A stretch of 64,000 nt of DNA, taken from contig CP136067.1 of the NCBI GenBank assembly GCA_032622095.1, positions 54,599,899 through 54,663,898 on the forward strand. Reading direction: 5' to 3'. A program made the translations under genes and the position numbers. This document shows positions 37,256 through 48,139 of this stretch, in pieces (position 1 is the stretch's first letter; the number at the start of each line of letters is the position of its first letter). Under the pieces are notes generated by a model. The model saw only the letters and a list, made by a program, of their open reading frames with translations. It had not been told where the DNA came from and did no database searches. This DNA is from Siphonodentalium dalli (Eukaryota; Mollusca; Scaphopoda; Gadilida; Siphonodentaliidae).

Positions 37256-37599
37256 CACACTGTCCAATCGGCTCGCGGAATACCAGTGTGAACGGCGGAA
37301 TACCAGTGTTGTACAGGAGAATACCAGTGTTTTTAAGCGATATGATGGTACCATAATTAGAACTGGACGGCTAAATAACATGACAAAAGACAATGGAAAG
37401 GTATGAGCGATCCATTTTACATTTACCCAGTGGAGAGGTCACCTGGTGATGTTCAGTTCGACTCTTGTCGATCTGGCCTTTGTTTAAAGCAGAAAACTAG
37501 GGTCTACAAACTCGTAGGGTGGAGATCAAATTTTGCCCTAATCGGTATTCTAGTGCGTTTTGTTTAATTCCTGGGCATAACTTGCGGAATTTTTATAAA
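37256..37599 (+). repeat. Left TIR of inner element
   Basis: Matches 39737-40080 in inverse with only scattered differences (for example TTAATTCCTGGGCATAAC against TTGATTCCTGAGCATAAC). The three GAATACCAGTGT copies are at about 37276-37330, spaced 20-21 bp. Confidence 0.85.
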
Positions 37600-38326
37600 C
37601 TATATACGTCGATACTCAAAGTTAGTGTAAAATATAGAAAAAATTTCATGATGTCAAGGTCAGAATATGGCGTTTTTGTAGAATTGTTCTTAAAACTATT
37701 GGGATACGTCAGTTTAAAGACATATTGTGTACTTATTCGGGTGCGTGAAACTGATAAGTTAGCATTAATGTGCTATGCCAACTGGAGGGATGTAGCATTC
37801 TACTAACATAACCGAAACTTCAAGCAAATCAACCGTACCGCTCCATAGAAAACATTGTCAGAACTACGCTAAATTGTAAATATTTACTACTCGATTCGGG
37901 ACGCATCTATCGGCGATAAACTAACGAAAATGATTTCGTCGTTGACAGTCACTGCATTTAATTAATATATAAGAATGACGATATGTGTTGTCAATATACA
38001 TATAATATTTGTAAACATAACTACTTTGAACAAGATTGTTCTCCATTTCTATTTGATCACCCTACCGGAGTGTTTCATATCACTTTAAATGCAATTTTCC
38101 GAATTTGTACAGTAGCTGAACAATTACATTATAAAATGCCAAAATCTGTTTGGCCTGTTGGTGAGTGGCGAATAAATCAATTGCTTTAAATATAATCCGT
38201 GGTGATTGGTTGCGACATCTATCAGTTATGCTGCCTTGTTTATATGTGTACATTGTTTATAAGCAAGTTGATTTGTTCTCCATAAAGCCTGTATCATGTT
38301 TTCCAGAATGCCGTTGTCTCCGCGGT

Positions 38327-38750
38327 TTATCTCATTTGCGTGGTTGAATTTAGGGAAAACAACCGAACTGTCTCGATAAATACACGGAATGAAATGTTCT
38401 CCATCGGGAATTTTCCTTTAGCAATCAGATCGAAAAAAGTTTTTATGTCTTTCAAGTATCCAGTTCCTTTTAAGGCGGTTGTTGCTTTAGCTGGTATTGA
38501 ATACCCATCGTGCCTCCTTGTTGAAAAAAGCACTCTCCTTGCTGGGATGATCCCGCGGTTATAGATCGCTCTCTTAAAGGGCGCCCATGAAAGTTGCTTG
38601 CTGAGCACACCTGACTGTGACCTCGGTGTTACTGGCCCAGTCACATCTGGCTCCGCATTTTCACTATCGTGTCCGTTTCCGCTGTCACGTTTTTTTTCTT
38701 CAAATTTTATTCTTTTCCTCTTGTCCCATTGATTGCCACGCTTTCCTTTT
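38327..38750 (-). pseudogene. Broken ORF of the inner element, family unassigned
   Basis: After an acceptor-like TCTCTTTTCAG the frame reads about 140 codons: a basic N-terminal part (GNQWDKRKRIKFEEKKRDSG), then VTGPVTPRSQSGVLSKQLSW, IPARRVLFSTRRHDGYSIPA, KGTGYLKDIKTFFDLIAKGK and FPMENISFRVFIETVRLFSL ending NSTTQMR-stop. The frame past the TAA still reads TAETTAFWKT before a second stop, so coding sense continues through the first stop and the copy looks inactivated. It sits centrally between the TIRs, in antisense to window numbering. Probably a transposon-encoded protein; no catalytic motif was seen and no family is claimed. Confidence 0.6.
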
Positions 38751-39736
38751 CTGAAAAGAGAAAAATAAAGAGAAAATTAGATATGCATAAAATAAACCCC
38801 TAGATTTATCCATATGCACACTCAGTCATAAAATATATCAATATAGTTGTACACGTATCCACAACATACGTCCAATCACCACGCAACGATCAACCAAAAA
38901 TAATCGAGCCAACCATCGACTCGCCAATCACTCAGTCACTGATTCATCAGCACAGCCATCCAACTCATTCTCCCATCACTCCAGCTAAGAAGCATCATAT
39001 CCATGCATTTAACAATTAATATATTTGACACCAGTCCATCATATATATCAAATAATGACACACACAGATCCATGCATGCATATACATACGGCAACGCCTT
39101 AAAATCGACGAAGAACTCAACATATAGGCAAAGATATGCATGCCCCATAATATCAATTACTTTCTAAATTTTGGGAACAAGTCTACCCCATATATATGCA
39201 ACATTTGCTGGGATAATTAGAAATATAATTCATTAGAATTAGAACGTCTTCCCTATTTAATGATAGACTTATTTGCAAATGTTAAACATTAGTTTAAACT
39301 AACTGTTTGAATCCAATTGATATGGAACTAACTCAGTGCCAATACCGAATAAAGGGAAATTTAAACTCTTGTCAACTAAATTGTTACTTTATGTTCCACC
39401 AATGTTGAGTATCGCCGTACTTAAAATTTCGAACTTTCATATCAAGGGACCCACACATGTACCATTCTAGATCGATTGTGCCCAAATTTGATGAGGGGAT
39501 GAGACAGTCCTATAGCTTAAACCGAATCTAAAACATCCCCCGACATATACCCGATATAACTTACCATATAAAGAAAAGTTGGCACTGGTAGCCCTCGTTG
39601 GCATGCACTGGTAGTTCGCCGTGCCATTTTCTGTGATCACCGCCCCTCGTTTCGATTTATTTTCGTGTATTTCCAACTAATACACGCCAGTGATTTCAAT
39701 GTGCACGTTTTGCCAATATATTCCGCTGTAGGAATT

Positions 39737-40080
39737 TTATAAAAAATTCCGCAAGTTATGCTCAGGAATCAAACAAAACGCACTAGAATACCGATTAGGG
39801 CAAAATTTGACATCCACCCTACGAGTTTGTAGACCCTATTTTTCTGCTTTAAACGAAGGCCAGATCGCCCAGAGTCGAACTGAACATCACCAGGTGACCT
39901 CTCCACTGGGTAGATGTAAAATGGATCGCTCGTACCTTTCCATTGTCTTTTGTCATGTTATTTAGCCGTCCAGTTCTAATTATGGTACCATCATATCGCT
40001 TAAAAACACTGGTATTCTCCTGTACAACACTGGTATTCCGCCGTTCACACTGGTATTCCGCGAGCCGATTGGACAGTGTG
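39737..40080 (-). repeat. Right TIR of inner element
   Basis: Inverse copy of 37256-37599. It would be the upstream end for the - strand reading frame. A second candidate short exon, with ATG near 39630 and donor ATG|GTAAGT near 39567, lies just inside it, but its phase does not join the 38750 acceptor without a stop. Confidence 0.8.
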
Positions 40081-40189
40081 AACAATAGGTTGAAAATGTT
40101 CTTGTAGTTTGATTATAAAACAATTTATTGGGGGGAATTTATTGTTTTTTCGACCAATATTTGCATATGTTCCTATTTTTGGTCAAATT

Positions 40190-40800
40190 TTTTGGCAGAA
40201 ATGGACATCAGTTGGAAATTTTCCAACCTTAGGGGGGTGAGAGGTTGGAAATTTCCAACACTTGGAAAGCTTGTGTCCTGGTCCCTCCCCCGTGGCCAGT
40301 CAAAACTTCTAGTTAATTTAAGAAAACAATATTGTCAAACAATTGGTCAACATTGTCATTGGAATTGTCATCAGTTGGAAATTTTCCAACCTAAATGGGG
40401 GTGTAGGGTTTGAAATTTCCAACAGTAGGACGGCTTGAGGCTAGTCTAGATGTTAGGATTTTGCGATTTTCTTGTTCAGATTTCAAAATGTTCGCACACC
40501 GGGCCGAACCATGGTCGGCCCCGTGTGTCATTACCCCATCCACATGGCCAATACAAAACTGCTAATTAGTTTAGCAAAACAATATTTTACTACATTTGGT
40601 CAAACTTGTAGACATAAATGGTCATCAGTTGAAGAATTTTCCAACCTGAGGGGGAGCATGAGGTTTGAAATTTCCAACACTAGGAAAGCTTCAGTTGAGG
40701 CCAGTCTAGATGCTAGGATTTGCGATTTTCTTGTATATAGTTTTCAAAATTTTCTCACACCGGGCCAAACAACCATGGTCGGCCCAGTGTTTCCTGGTCT
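40190..40800. repeat. Direct repeats inside the hAT-like element
   Basis: Three diverged units starting near 40199, 40370 and 40620 with CATCAGTTGGAAATTTTCCAACC, then GAAATTTCCAACA, GGAAAGCTT and (units 2-3) GTCTAGATG..TAGGATTT..GCGATTTTCTTG, CACACCGGGCC. No coding signal. Confidence 0.65.
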
Positions 40801-40959
40801 GTTGTCGGTAGCTGCGTGCATTTGTCTGGAATTAGATCACTAGTTGTTTTTTTTTGGGGGCAATTTTCAGGTTAAAATATCTTAATGTTCTTATACTGGG
40901 AAAATAGAAGCATGGCTTATGAATATATAGGAAATTAGGCCTGAGCATGAGGCACCGTA

Positions 40960-41105
40960 CAAGGGGGGGGGGGTGCAAATGGAATTATGCAAAAAAGTTG
41001 TGTTGGTGCGATTCCGACTGAAGGGGGGGGGGGGTGCAAATGGAATTATGTAAAAAGTTGTGTTGGTGTGATTCCGACTCAAGGGGGGGGGGGGGTGCAG
41101 TTGGA
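40960..41105. repeat. 60-bp tandem repeat with G runs
   Basis: G runs recur at about 40963, 41023 and 41083 in 60-bp steps, each followed by TGCAAATGGAATTATG (degenerate in the third), and separated by AAAAGTTGTGTTGGTG and GATTCCGACT. The runs grow by one G per unit (11, 12, 13). A mirror C run is near 41124-41135. Confidence 0.8.
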
Positions 41106-41751
41106 AATTCCCAAGGTGGACACCCCCCCCCCCCCAGCGGAGACCCTCTAGCCACATCCCTGGTCCTAGCCCGGATATCTCCTACATACGTAGACGCATG
41201 TATGGAGTTATAATAACACTAACACCCACTGATTAGAAACACATAAAGCGATTTGCGTTGATTTGGCTTTGAACGGATTAAGCCGGTATTTGGAATTATG
41301 TGATATCGAGCAAAAATATCCGGCTTGGAATGCATATTATGATCTTATTGTGTGTAAAAATGACTCTTCTGTAACACAAATGTATAACATTAACATCCCA
41401 CCAAGATGCCCATGTTTTCCCCACACAGACAACGATAGTTGGTGAAATGTCGAAATTTTATCATTTTTTTCTTCACATTTCGGCCGCCATGATCTTGGCC
41501 GCCGTATTGTATTTTGGTGTCGAGTTCTTGGCTAGTTTGTAAGCGACATGTAAATTAGCATAACAATTCGAGTGGAAAATAAAAGGGAATGTGAAATTAT
41601 AGTTACTATAATGGCGATCAAAGAGACCTGGTGGATATCAAGCAAAATAGCCTCCACGATGGAGTCTCTGTGGCCACTTTTGTTCTTGTTAACAAGTGAA
41701 AAAATTAGAGGAGACATTAAGGAACAACATTTGAGTACAGTACCCCTTTAA

Positions 41752-42420
41752 AATTTTGATCATCACCAACCCTGATTATTAGTAATTTGTAAGTGTAGCT
41801 GATACAAGAACAAAAGCAGAAAATGGTTTATAATATAATATATATTTATAAGAGCAGGATATGTCTGTCCGAGTGTCCGTCTGTCTGTTCGGATATATCT
41901 CCCAGACACCATGATCGATTTCAACCCAATTTGGTGTGATGACTCGGGGTACCCTGGCGGCGGTTATAACGCCATTAGATATTCAAAATTTTAATTTAAA
42001 CAAATTGAATTAAATAAATAACAAGACAGTCAATGACGGTGGAGACGCTCACCCGACTGTAAAGACTGGGACTCGGAAGACCATAAGAGTTAGTACTTGT
42101 CAAATTCACTTAAAAACAAGTAGTCATAAAGAGGGACGTAACATAGAGTCTCCGCTGAGCAGTGGGGTGTCCACCTTGAAATATGGTCCAGATCCCCCAC
42201 CCCACATTGTCCATATTCTACCCCATCTCAACTGAAGCAAACACACCCAACAGTTCGTAAAATTCCTTTGCACATGTTGGAATTTGACAACTGATACCCC
42301 AAGCTTTCCTAACCTGGCATGCCCCCCTTTTTTAATGGACCCCATTCAAAATAAATTTGATCCCAACTCACCATAGGCCATATACACCAAATGCCATTTC
42401 TTGATTGGTCGAACCAATTT
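41752..42420. other. Non-coding; repeat fragments
   Basis: Contains CTGTCCGAGTGTCCGTCTGT low-complexity sequence near 41866 and a copy of ACAAGACAGTCAATGAC (42020-42110). No gene recognised. Confidence 0.45.
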
Positions 42421-42429
42421 TAACAAATC

Positions 42430-45400
42430 TGTAACCCAGTCCCAAGTAACACAAGGACCCTCCATACTAGTTACTATATATAAGCTAAATAGGACTGATG
42501 GCTCTTGAGCCATTTTAAGAATTACTATGGGGGAAGAGTTACGTCCCTGGTCGCACCCCTATTTGACCTGGTGAACCCATTTAACAAATCTGAATCCCAG
42601 TCACCCAAGGACTATCTATACCAAAATGTATGCTAAATATGCCAAATGGTTCTTGAGAAGATGTTTTAAAAATAACTAACGAGGGAAAGAATTATGTCCG
42701 TGGCTCTGACCAATTCTGAATCAAATCTTAATCCTAGTCACCCATACCAAATATAAGCTGAATAGGCCTGATGGTTCTTGATAGGAAGACAATTTAAGAA
42801 TTACAATGGACAGAAAGAGTTAGGTCCCTAGCTATGCCACTTTTTTACCATGTGACCCACATTTGAACAGAACTGAATCCCAGCGACCTAGGGACCATCC
42901 ACACAAAATATGTCTCAATTCTTCATCTCAGGTAGGCTAAGAAAAAAATGACTCCTTCTTTCTCATCCAGTTTCCCATATGTAATCGCCTGAGAAAACAG
43001 GTATTTAGTTTTACTGGCCTAACTGTCAGATTCATTATTCACACTTGGCCTTGGGAGTTTGTTATCATAAGCCAATAGGTCATTTATATACAAACTCTCT
43101 AACAGGCAGAGCATTTTAGGCTAATAATCAAAGGAGCTGTCATTCCAATCAGATTTTGTTAACACTGCCATTTCATTTATTACTTTATAATCAATGTGAC
43201 TTCAATATCCTGTTAAGTAAACATTATGTGATTTCACGCACCTTCCTCATATATCATAGAGCTCTGAGTTTCTGCTGTTTGCATGTTATTGATTTTAGAC
43301 TGATTTAAACCATATTTGGTTGAGTCACCCTGGTGGATGTTATAATGGTGTTATTTTATTTTTAATTGAGCAAGAAATTAATCTCAATTAAAATAAAAAA
43401 ATTAATTTGAAAAACAAAAAAAATGTTTTTTTAAATTTAACATGGAGTTCAACCTAAATGTTTTTAATTTTGTTTAAGAGTTGTGTCCCAATTTGAACAA
43501 ATCTGAACCCCAGTCACCCAAGGACCCTCCATACCAAATATAAGCTAAATCGGCCCAATGGTTCTTGAAAAGAAGTCATAATAAGAACAAGACAGTCAAA
43601 GACTGTGGGGTCGCTCACCAGACTGCAAAGACTGATAAGACTGGGACTCTGGAGACCACAACAGTCAGAACTTTTCATAATCACTTTAAAAGAATTAGAT
43701 CTAAACAGGATATGTGGCTAGAGAGGCTTCATGTATGTAGATCAGTGAATATCTACCTTTAAATTACCAACTGTACACTACTGATCACCCCCTCCTCCAG
43801 CTCCCGACCGGGCTGCAGACTCCCAAGTCTTAGGTTGGAATTTCACAACCGACATCTCAAACTTTCTAAATTGTTGGAAATTTCCAATCTCACAAGCGCC
43901 TTTTTATAAAACCATTTAGACATGTTTAAAGCCGAATTATCCATGGACCCAGAAACACTATATGTATGTCAGATTAATCAGTCAGGTAGTTCCAAGGTAG
44001 ATGTTTTAATGAATTTTGTATTTTAATGATTTTATTAGACACAAAAGTCTTAAGTCCCCATAGCCCCGTCATTTCTTAACGGGTTGACCTCATGTTAACA
44101 AATCTGAATCTCTGTCACTAAAGGATCCTCCATACTATATGTAAGCTAAATAGTCCAACCTCTCTTGAAAAGACATTTTAAGTATTACTATAGAGACATA
44201 CAGTTATGTCCCTGGTCTCACCCTATTTAACCTGGTGACCCCATCTGAATAAATTTGAATCCCAGACACCAAAGAACCCTTCATACTAAATATCAGTAAA
44301 ATAAACCTGATGGTCCGTGTGAAGGAAGCATATTAAGAGGAAAGCTGTCCTTTGCTTGGCCCCTATTTGACCAGGTGACCCCATTTGAACAAATCTGAAC
44401 TACAGTCACCAAAGCACCCTTCATACCAAATATGAACCCATTCAACCTGATGGTACATGATAAGTCGTTTTTAAGAATTACTATGGAGGGCAAGAGTTAT
44501 GGCCCTGGCTTCACAACCATTTGACAGAGTGACCTCATTTGAACAAATCTGAATGTGAGTCACCTAGGGAACATCCACACCAAATATGAACCATTCAGTC
44601 TTGTGATCTAGAGAAGATGTTCAAAGAATTGTTGACAGATGGATGGACGGACAGACAGATGAACAGGTGACAGATGAGAAGTGATGACTATAGCTTCGTC
44701 TCAGGTGAGGTTCAAAATTACATTTCATTGAACAAATCTGTCAATCACCCCCCCCCCCCCATACTGTGGGAACATCCCTGCGAGAATATGACATACATGA
44801 TTTATTTGAATGCCTGACTACATTAGCTTAACAAAATTTCCATGACCTTGAAAGCCAGTGCATTCCATTCATGAAATCATCAGCTACCAGTATGTCTTGA
44901 GGAGAGGTGTTGACATTTAGATAATTAGGTTTTAACGACTGCACAAACAGCTTTGTGATACTCCTACAGCTGTGATGAAAACAAGGATTTTAATGGGATG
45001 AACTAGGCAGAGATAATATGGTATGGTACAGCGTGGTGTGGCAGGGACAGGGGGTGGGGGTGGGGTAGCTGTGATGTGTCTAAAAAAATCAAAGGTCAAA
45101 ATGCAAAAATGTGATTTTTTTTTTAGAGTTATGTCCCTGGCTCTGTCCCTATTTAAAACAAGACAACCAGACCACAGTCCTGAGTTCACAAAATTCCTTT
45201 TGCACGTCCATCTTATAATGAAATTTCACAACTGTTACAAGTACTTCAAGCTTTCGACCTTGGAAATTTCCAACCTGACATGCCCCCATAAAGTTAAAAT
45301 TTGTGGCCATTTCGGTCCTACAGTTTAATCCAAAGTAGGAAAATATGGACTGTTACTGGTTGAAAAATCAAATGTAACACTATCAGGCATGAAATTTCTA

Positions 45401-45970
45401 ACTGTTCGAAAATTTTGATGAAAGTAGGGGGAGGTGTCAAAACCCCACCCCCTCTACACTTCCGCCCCATTGCCCCACCCCACACAGGCAGCTTAGAAAT
45501 CAAGAGGAATCTATACATTATTATACCATTACCAGTATCAAAAAGCACAGGTAGGGTCGCTGGTTGATAATTAAATCTCTTATCTCCACCCCTATTTGAA
45601 CAAACGTGAATCCCCATCTATGAGAGCCATTCATTTGGTAATTTCAGACGGTATATTTTAATAGTTGAACTGAACTGATTTTCCTCAAATATCCTAAAAT
45701 GACCCCAAATCTGAACAAATATAAACCCCAGTCACCGAAGGACCCTCCATACCAATCATAAGCGAAATAGGCCCGATGAAGAAATTGTTTTAAGAATTAC
45801 TATGGAAGGAAAGAGTTATGGCCCTGGCTTCTCACCTATTAGACCGGATGAACTCATTTGAACAAATGTGAATGTAAGTCACCTAGGGGACATCCACACC
45901 AAAATATATAAACCCATTTGGTCTTTAATATGTATCTGGAGAAGAAAACAATTGATGGACGGATAGAGAC
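42430..45970. repeat. AGAGTTATGTCCCTG repeat family, many units
   Basis: At least eight diverged units of ~130-170 bp with TTTGAACAAATCTGAA, CCAGTCACCNAAGGACC, ATACCAAATATAAGCTAAAT, ATGGTTCTTGAAAAGAAG, TTTTAAGAATTACTATGG and AAAGAGTTATGTCCCTGG. One end carries GATGGACGGACAGACAGATG..GAAGTGATGAC (near 44640). Interspersed with other DNA including a C run at 44747-44760. No coding exon recognised. Confidence 0.65.
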
Positions 45971-46136
45971 ATGAAGACAGATGGATGGATGGGAGAACAG
46001 TTTGACATAGAGACAGACAAATTCAGTTCAATATACCCCCCCCCCCCCCCAGTTTTCTTTGCAAAATCAGGGTATAATGAGTTCAACTGGTTACTGGTGG
46101 TTAAGGAAATAATATTCGAACAGCCAGGCCTGATCA

Positions 46137-46552
46137 TAGTGTCTGACATTTGCAGAATGAGGTCCCCAAAGGATGAATTTAATGATGCAATCCTGCAATG
46201 CGGGCTAGCATCACCAAATTCACCCTCTGGGGACCTCATTCTGTTTAGGCCTCAACTGCTATGGGAGACATAGCATCAGGTTGAAGTTCTCCAGTTAAAG
46301 TTGGTGATGTGCACCCATTGGGCACCTCAAGTATGCATTTTATCTTCTACAGATAAGGGGATATAGAAACTAAACAGAAGGGAAAAAGTAAGTAAAAATG
46401 TCAATTGAAGACCCTATATACTTCCCAGAAGATGAGGCCTAAGCAGAATGGAGACCCTGCCTAGTGTATATGGTGATGCTAGCCTGCTGTGCCGGGTAGC
46501 ATAACTAAATTCACCTTCTGGGGACCTCATTCTGCAAATGTCAGACACACTA
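46137..46552. mobile_element. Best copy of the GAATGAGGTCCCC MITE, 416 bp
   Basis: Inverted ends: TAGTGTCTGACATTTGCAGA then ATGAGGTCCCC, and GGGGACCTCATTCTGCAAAT then GTCAGACACACTA. A second inner inverted pair forms a ~100 bp hairpin at each end (GAATTTAATGATGC..GCATCACCAAATTC on the left). The interior has GTGATGTGCACCCATTGG, shared with 23345-23375. No TSD fixed. Confidence 0.65.
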
Positions 46553-47310
46553 AATTCAGGTTTGAGAACACACTGGCAGGAGTGCTAGCTAATGCATTTG
46601 TTTCGGCCAATTTGGCCGGTTACTTCATGTGACTTTTTCATCTGACGTGTGTGTCGGATAATTGATCTGGAGGATTTATGTAAATGTTAGCCCAAACTAC
46701 ATTTCCAAGTAACGATGGTTTTGTTGTTTATTTTGAGGAATAATACCGCGTCAGATGAATTCAGCCCAAATATGTTAACAGTTGTCGTGTCAAACATTCG
46801 GCAGTAGGTTAGCGTTATTTAGTATTTGTGGATGTCCTTTAACATGGGGAAATAGACTAACTGCGCTTGAACGAGCATGTGAATTTGTCGTTTTTAATGT
46901 ACAGCAACTTGATAATCAATAACAGAGGCATTCTCTGTCAAATAAGGTCGCTCTATTTACGGTATTAATTGCGGAACTTTCTAAAGTAAACTACGCGTAA
47001 ACGGATACATACGGTAAATTCTAGAATGAGCCGGAATCGGCCTAATCGCCCCAGGGCCAACTCGCCCAGTCGACGTGTGTCAATTCGGTACCTACTATAA
47101 CATGTACCCGAGTCCGATACGGAATAAAAGATGTATACGGGTGTTATATAGCGTTTGGTCCGTTGTTTCTCAATGAATATTATTGAAATTTGGTGTATAT
47201 GTCCGGGCTGGGACATGGAATACAACAACGTTTGAATTGTTTTTAAATTTACAAATTTGTTGATTTTATTCAATTTGTTTTCGTTCTGAAAACACACTAT
47301 AAAGTGTATA

Positions 47311-47473
47311 TATAAGGATTAACTGTCATGTGGACTGTTTTTATGGAGATGTAACGGTGAGGTAAGTGGACATAACTTGTGTAAAACCCAAAGGGTTTTA
47401 CATACAAGTTATGTCCACTTACCTCACCGTTACATCTCCATAAAAATAGTCCACATGACAGTTAATCCTTATA
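47311..47473. repeat. 163-bp near-perfect palindrome
   Basis: Arms of about 78 bases, TATAAGGATTAACTGTCATG... to its inverse CATGACAGTTAATCCTTATA, differ by one substitution and a 2-base indel and meet near ACCCAAAGGGT. Probably a recently amplified foldback MITE; a TA target is possible. Confidence 0.82.
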
Positions 47474-47819
47474 TTTATATACATTTAGCGAAAAAGCCGC
47501 TTTTGTAAATATATTTAAATCGAAAAGTGTATCGTGACAAGATCAGCCCAAAATACCCAATAGCACCCTTGGCAAAAGTTAATAGGAACAATTTCTCTTC
47601 ATGTTGAAACCCGATGATGTATTAAGTCAATCCTGCGCGAGTCAAAATGCGCCCAAAGCATTACGCGTTCGTCTTTCCAAACCTAATTACGTATCGATGG
47701 TGTTATTAGCTTGGTTTTATGAGGCGTTACGCATTCACCGAGAAATAACTGCAACTAGCCACGTGGGCGCCGACCAATCAGAATGCTGGATTTAGTGATG
47801 ACAACACTTAGTGTGTAAA

Positions 47820-48127
47820 TATAATATAATAACGAACACGAGACATACATAATTTATAAACTGTTAACAAAAGATATCAAATTCAATACATGACAAAGAT
47901 GACTCAGTGGAGTTTATAAAGTGAACATAAAAACATTGAGGTAAGAATCTTTTTAAGGAATGCAACTTTATTTAATGATAATAAACACATAAATTAAAAT
48001 AACAAACATGAGACATACATGATTAATAAACTGTTAACAAAAGATATCAAACTCAATACATGACAAAGATGACTCAGTGAAGTTTATAAAGTGAACATAA
48101 AAATATTAAGGTAAGAATCTTTTTAAG
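47820..48127. repeat. Tandem duplication, 170-bp unit
   Basis: GAGACATACAT, AAACTGTTAACAAAAGATAT, ACATGACAAAGATGACTCAG and GGTAAGAATCTTTTTAAG occur twice at 170-bp spacing with few differences. No coding content. Confidence 0.8.
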
Positions 48128-48139
48128 CATTACTAAACC

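Larger units (their letters stand above)
37256..40080 (-). mobile_element. CACACTG-ended element, 344-bp TIRs, 5-bp TSD (inner nest)
   Basis: 2825 bp with terminal inverted repeats 37256-37599 and 39737-40080, starting CACACTGTCCAATCGGCTCG. The TSD is AACAA at 37251-37255 and 40081-40085. The homologous unoccupied site CACCAACAATATGTTGAAA at 35060-35078 confirms both boundaries. Each TIR has three GAATACCAGTGT motifs and a possible short exon ending AATGGAAAG|GTA. The interior encodes a broken reading frame on the - strand (38327-38750). Superfamily not established: the 5-bp TSD and CAC start recall Transib/RAG-type ends, but TIR length and motif do not fit cleanly. Confidence 0.82.
37140..41162. 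mobile_element. hAT-like element, 8-bp TSD (middle nest)
   Basis: 4023 bp. Ends CAGGGATGTGGCTAGAGGG and CCCTCTAGCCACATCCCTG are perfect inverted repeats. The 8-bp direct duplication GTCCTAGC is at 37132-37139 and 41163-41170. The matching unoccupied site in the other arm is at 33664-33671 (inverse ATCCTAGA). CAGGG termini plus an 8-bp TSD are diagnostic of hAT. About 1.2 kb is its own DNA; the rest is the nested 37256-40080 element. No hAT transposase seen. Confidence 0.85.
33128..41747. mobile_element. TTAA-type element with ~1.1 kb inverted arms (outer nest)
   Basis: Arm A (33128-34218) reads in inverse as arm B, which is split into 36545-37139 and 41163-41710 by a younger insertion. Landmarks shared in inverse: CACTTGTTAACAAG, AAGATGGC/GCCATCTTGG blocks, GGCGTTATTGTCATG, AGGAACTGTTACATCGGAAG and GTCGTTCTATC. 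The right outer end is GAGTACAGTACCCCT followed by TTAA at 41748-41751, matching the Kolobok-like terminus at 24577. The left outer end is decayed beyond about 33115. The ~2.3 kb core (34219-36544) shows no transposase. Non-autonomous, Kolobok-like by ends only. Confidence 0.75.

Noticed and set aside
39567..39636. Short first exon MARRTTSACQ with donor ATG|GTAAGT for the inner element's gene
   Set aside because: The donor is good, but its phase does not join the 38750 acceptor without a stop; no other consistent join was found.
37256..40080. Direct assignment to the RAG/Transib group
   Set aside because: Only the CAC start and TSD length fit; the heptamer differs at position 5, no nonamer was found, TIRs are too long and no transposase motif is seen. 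Kept as a question, not a call.
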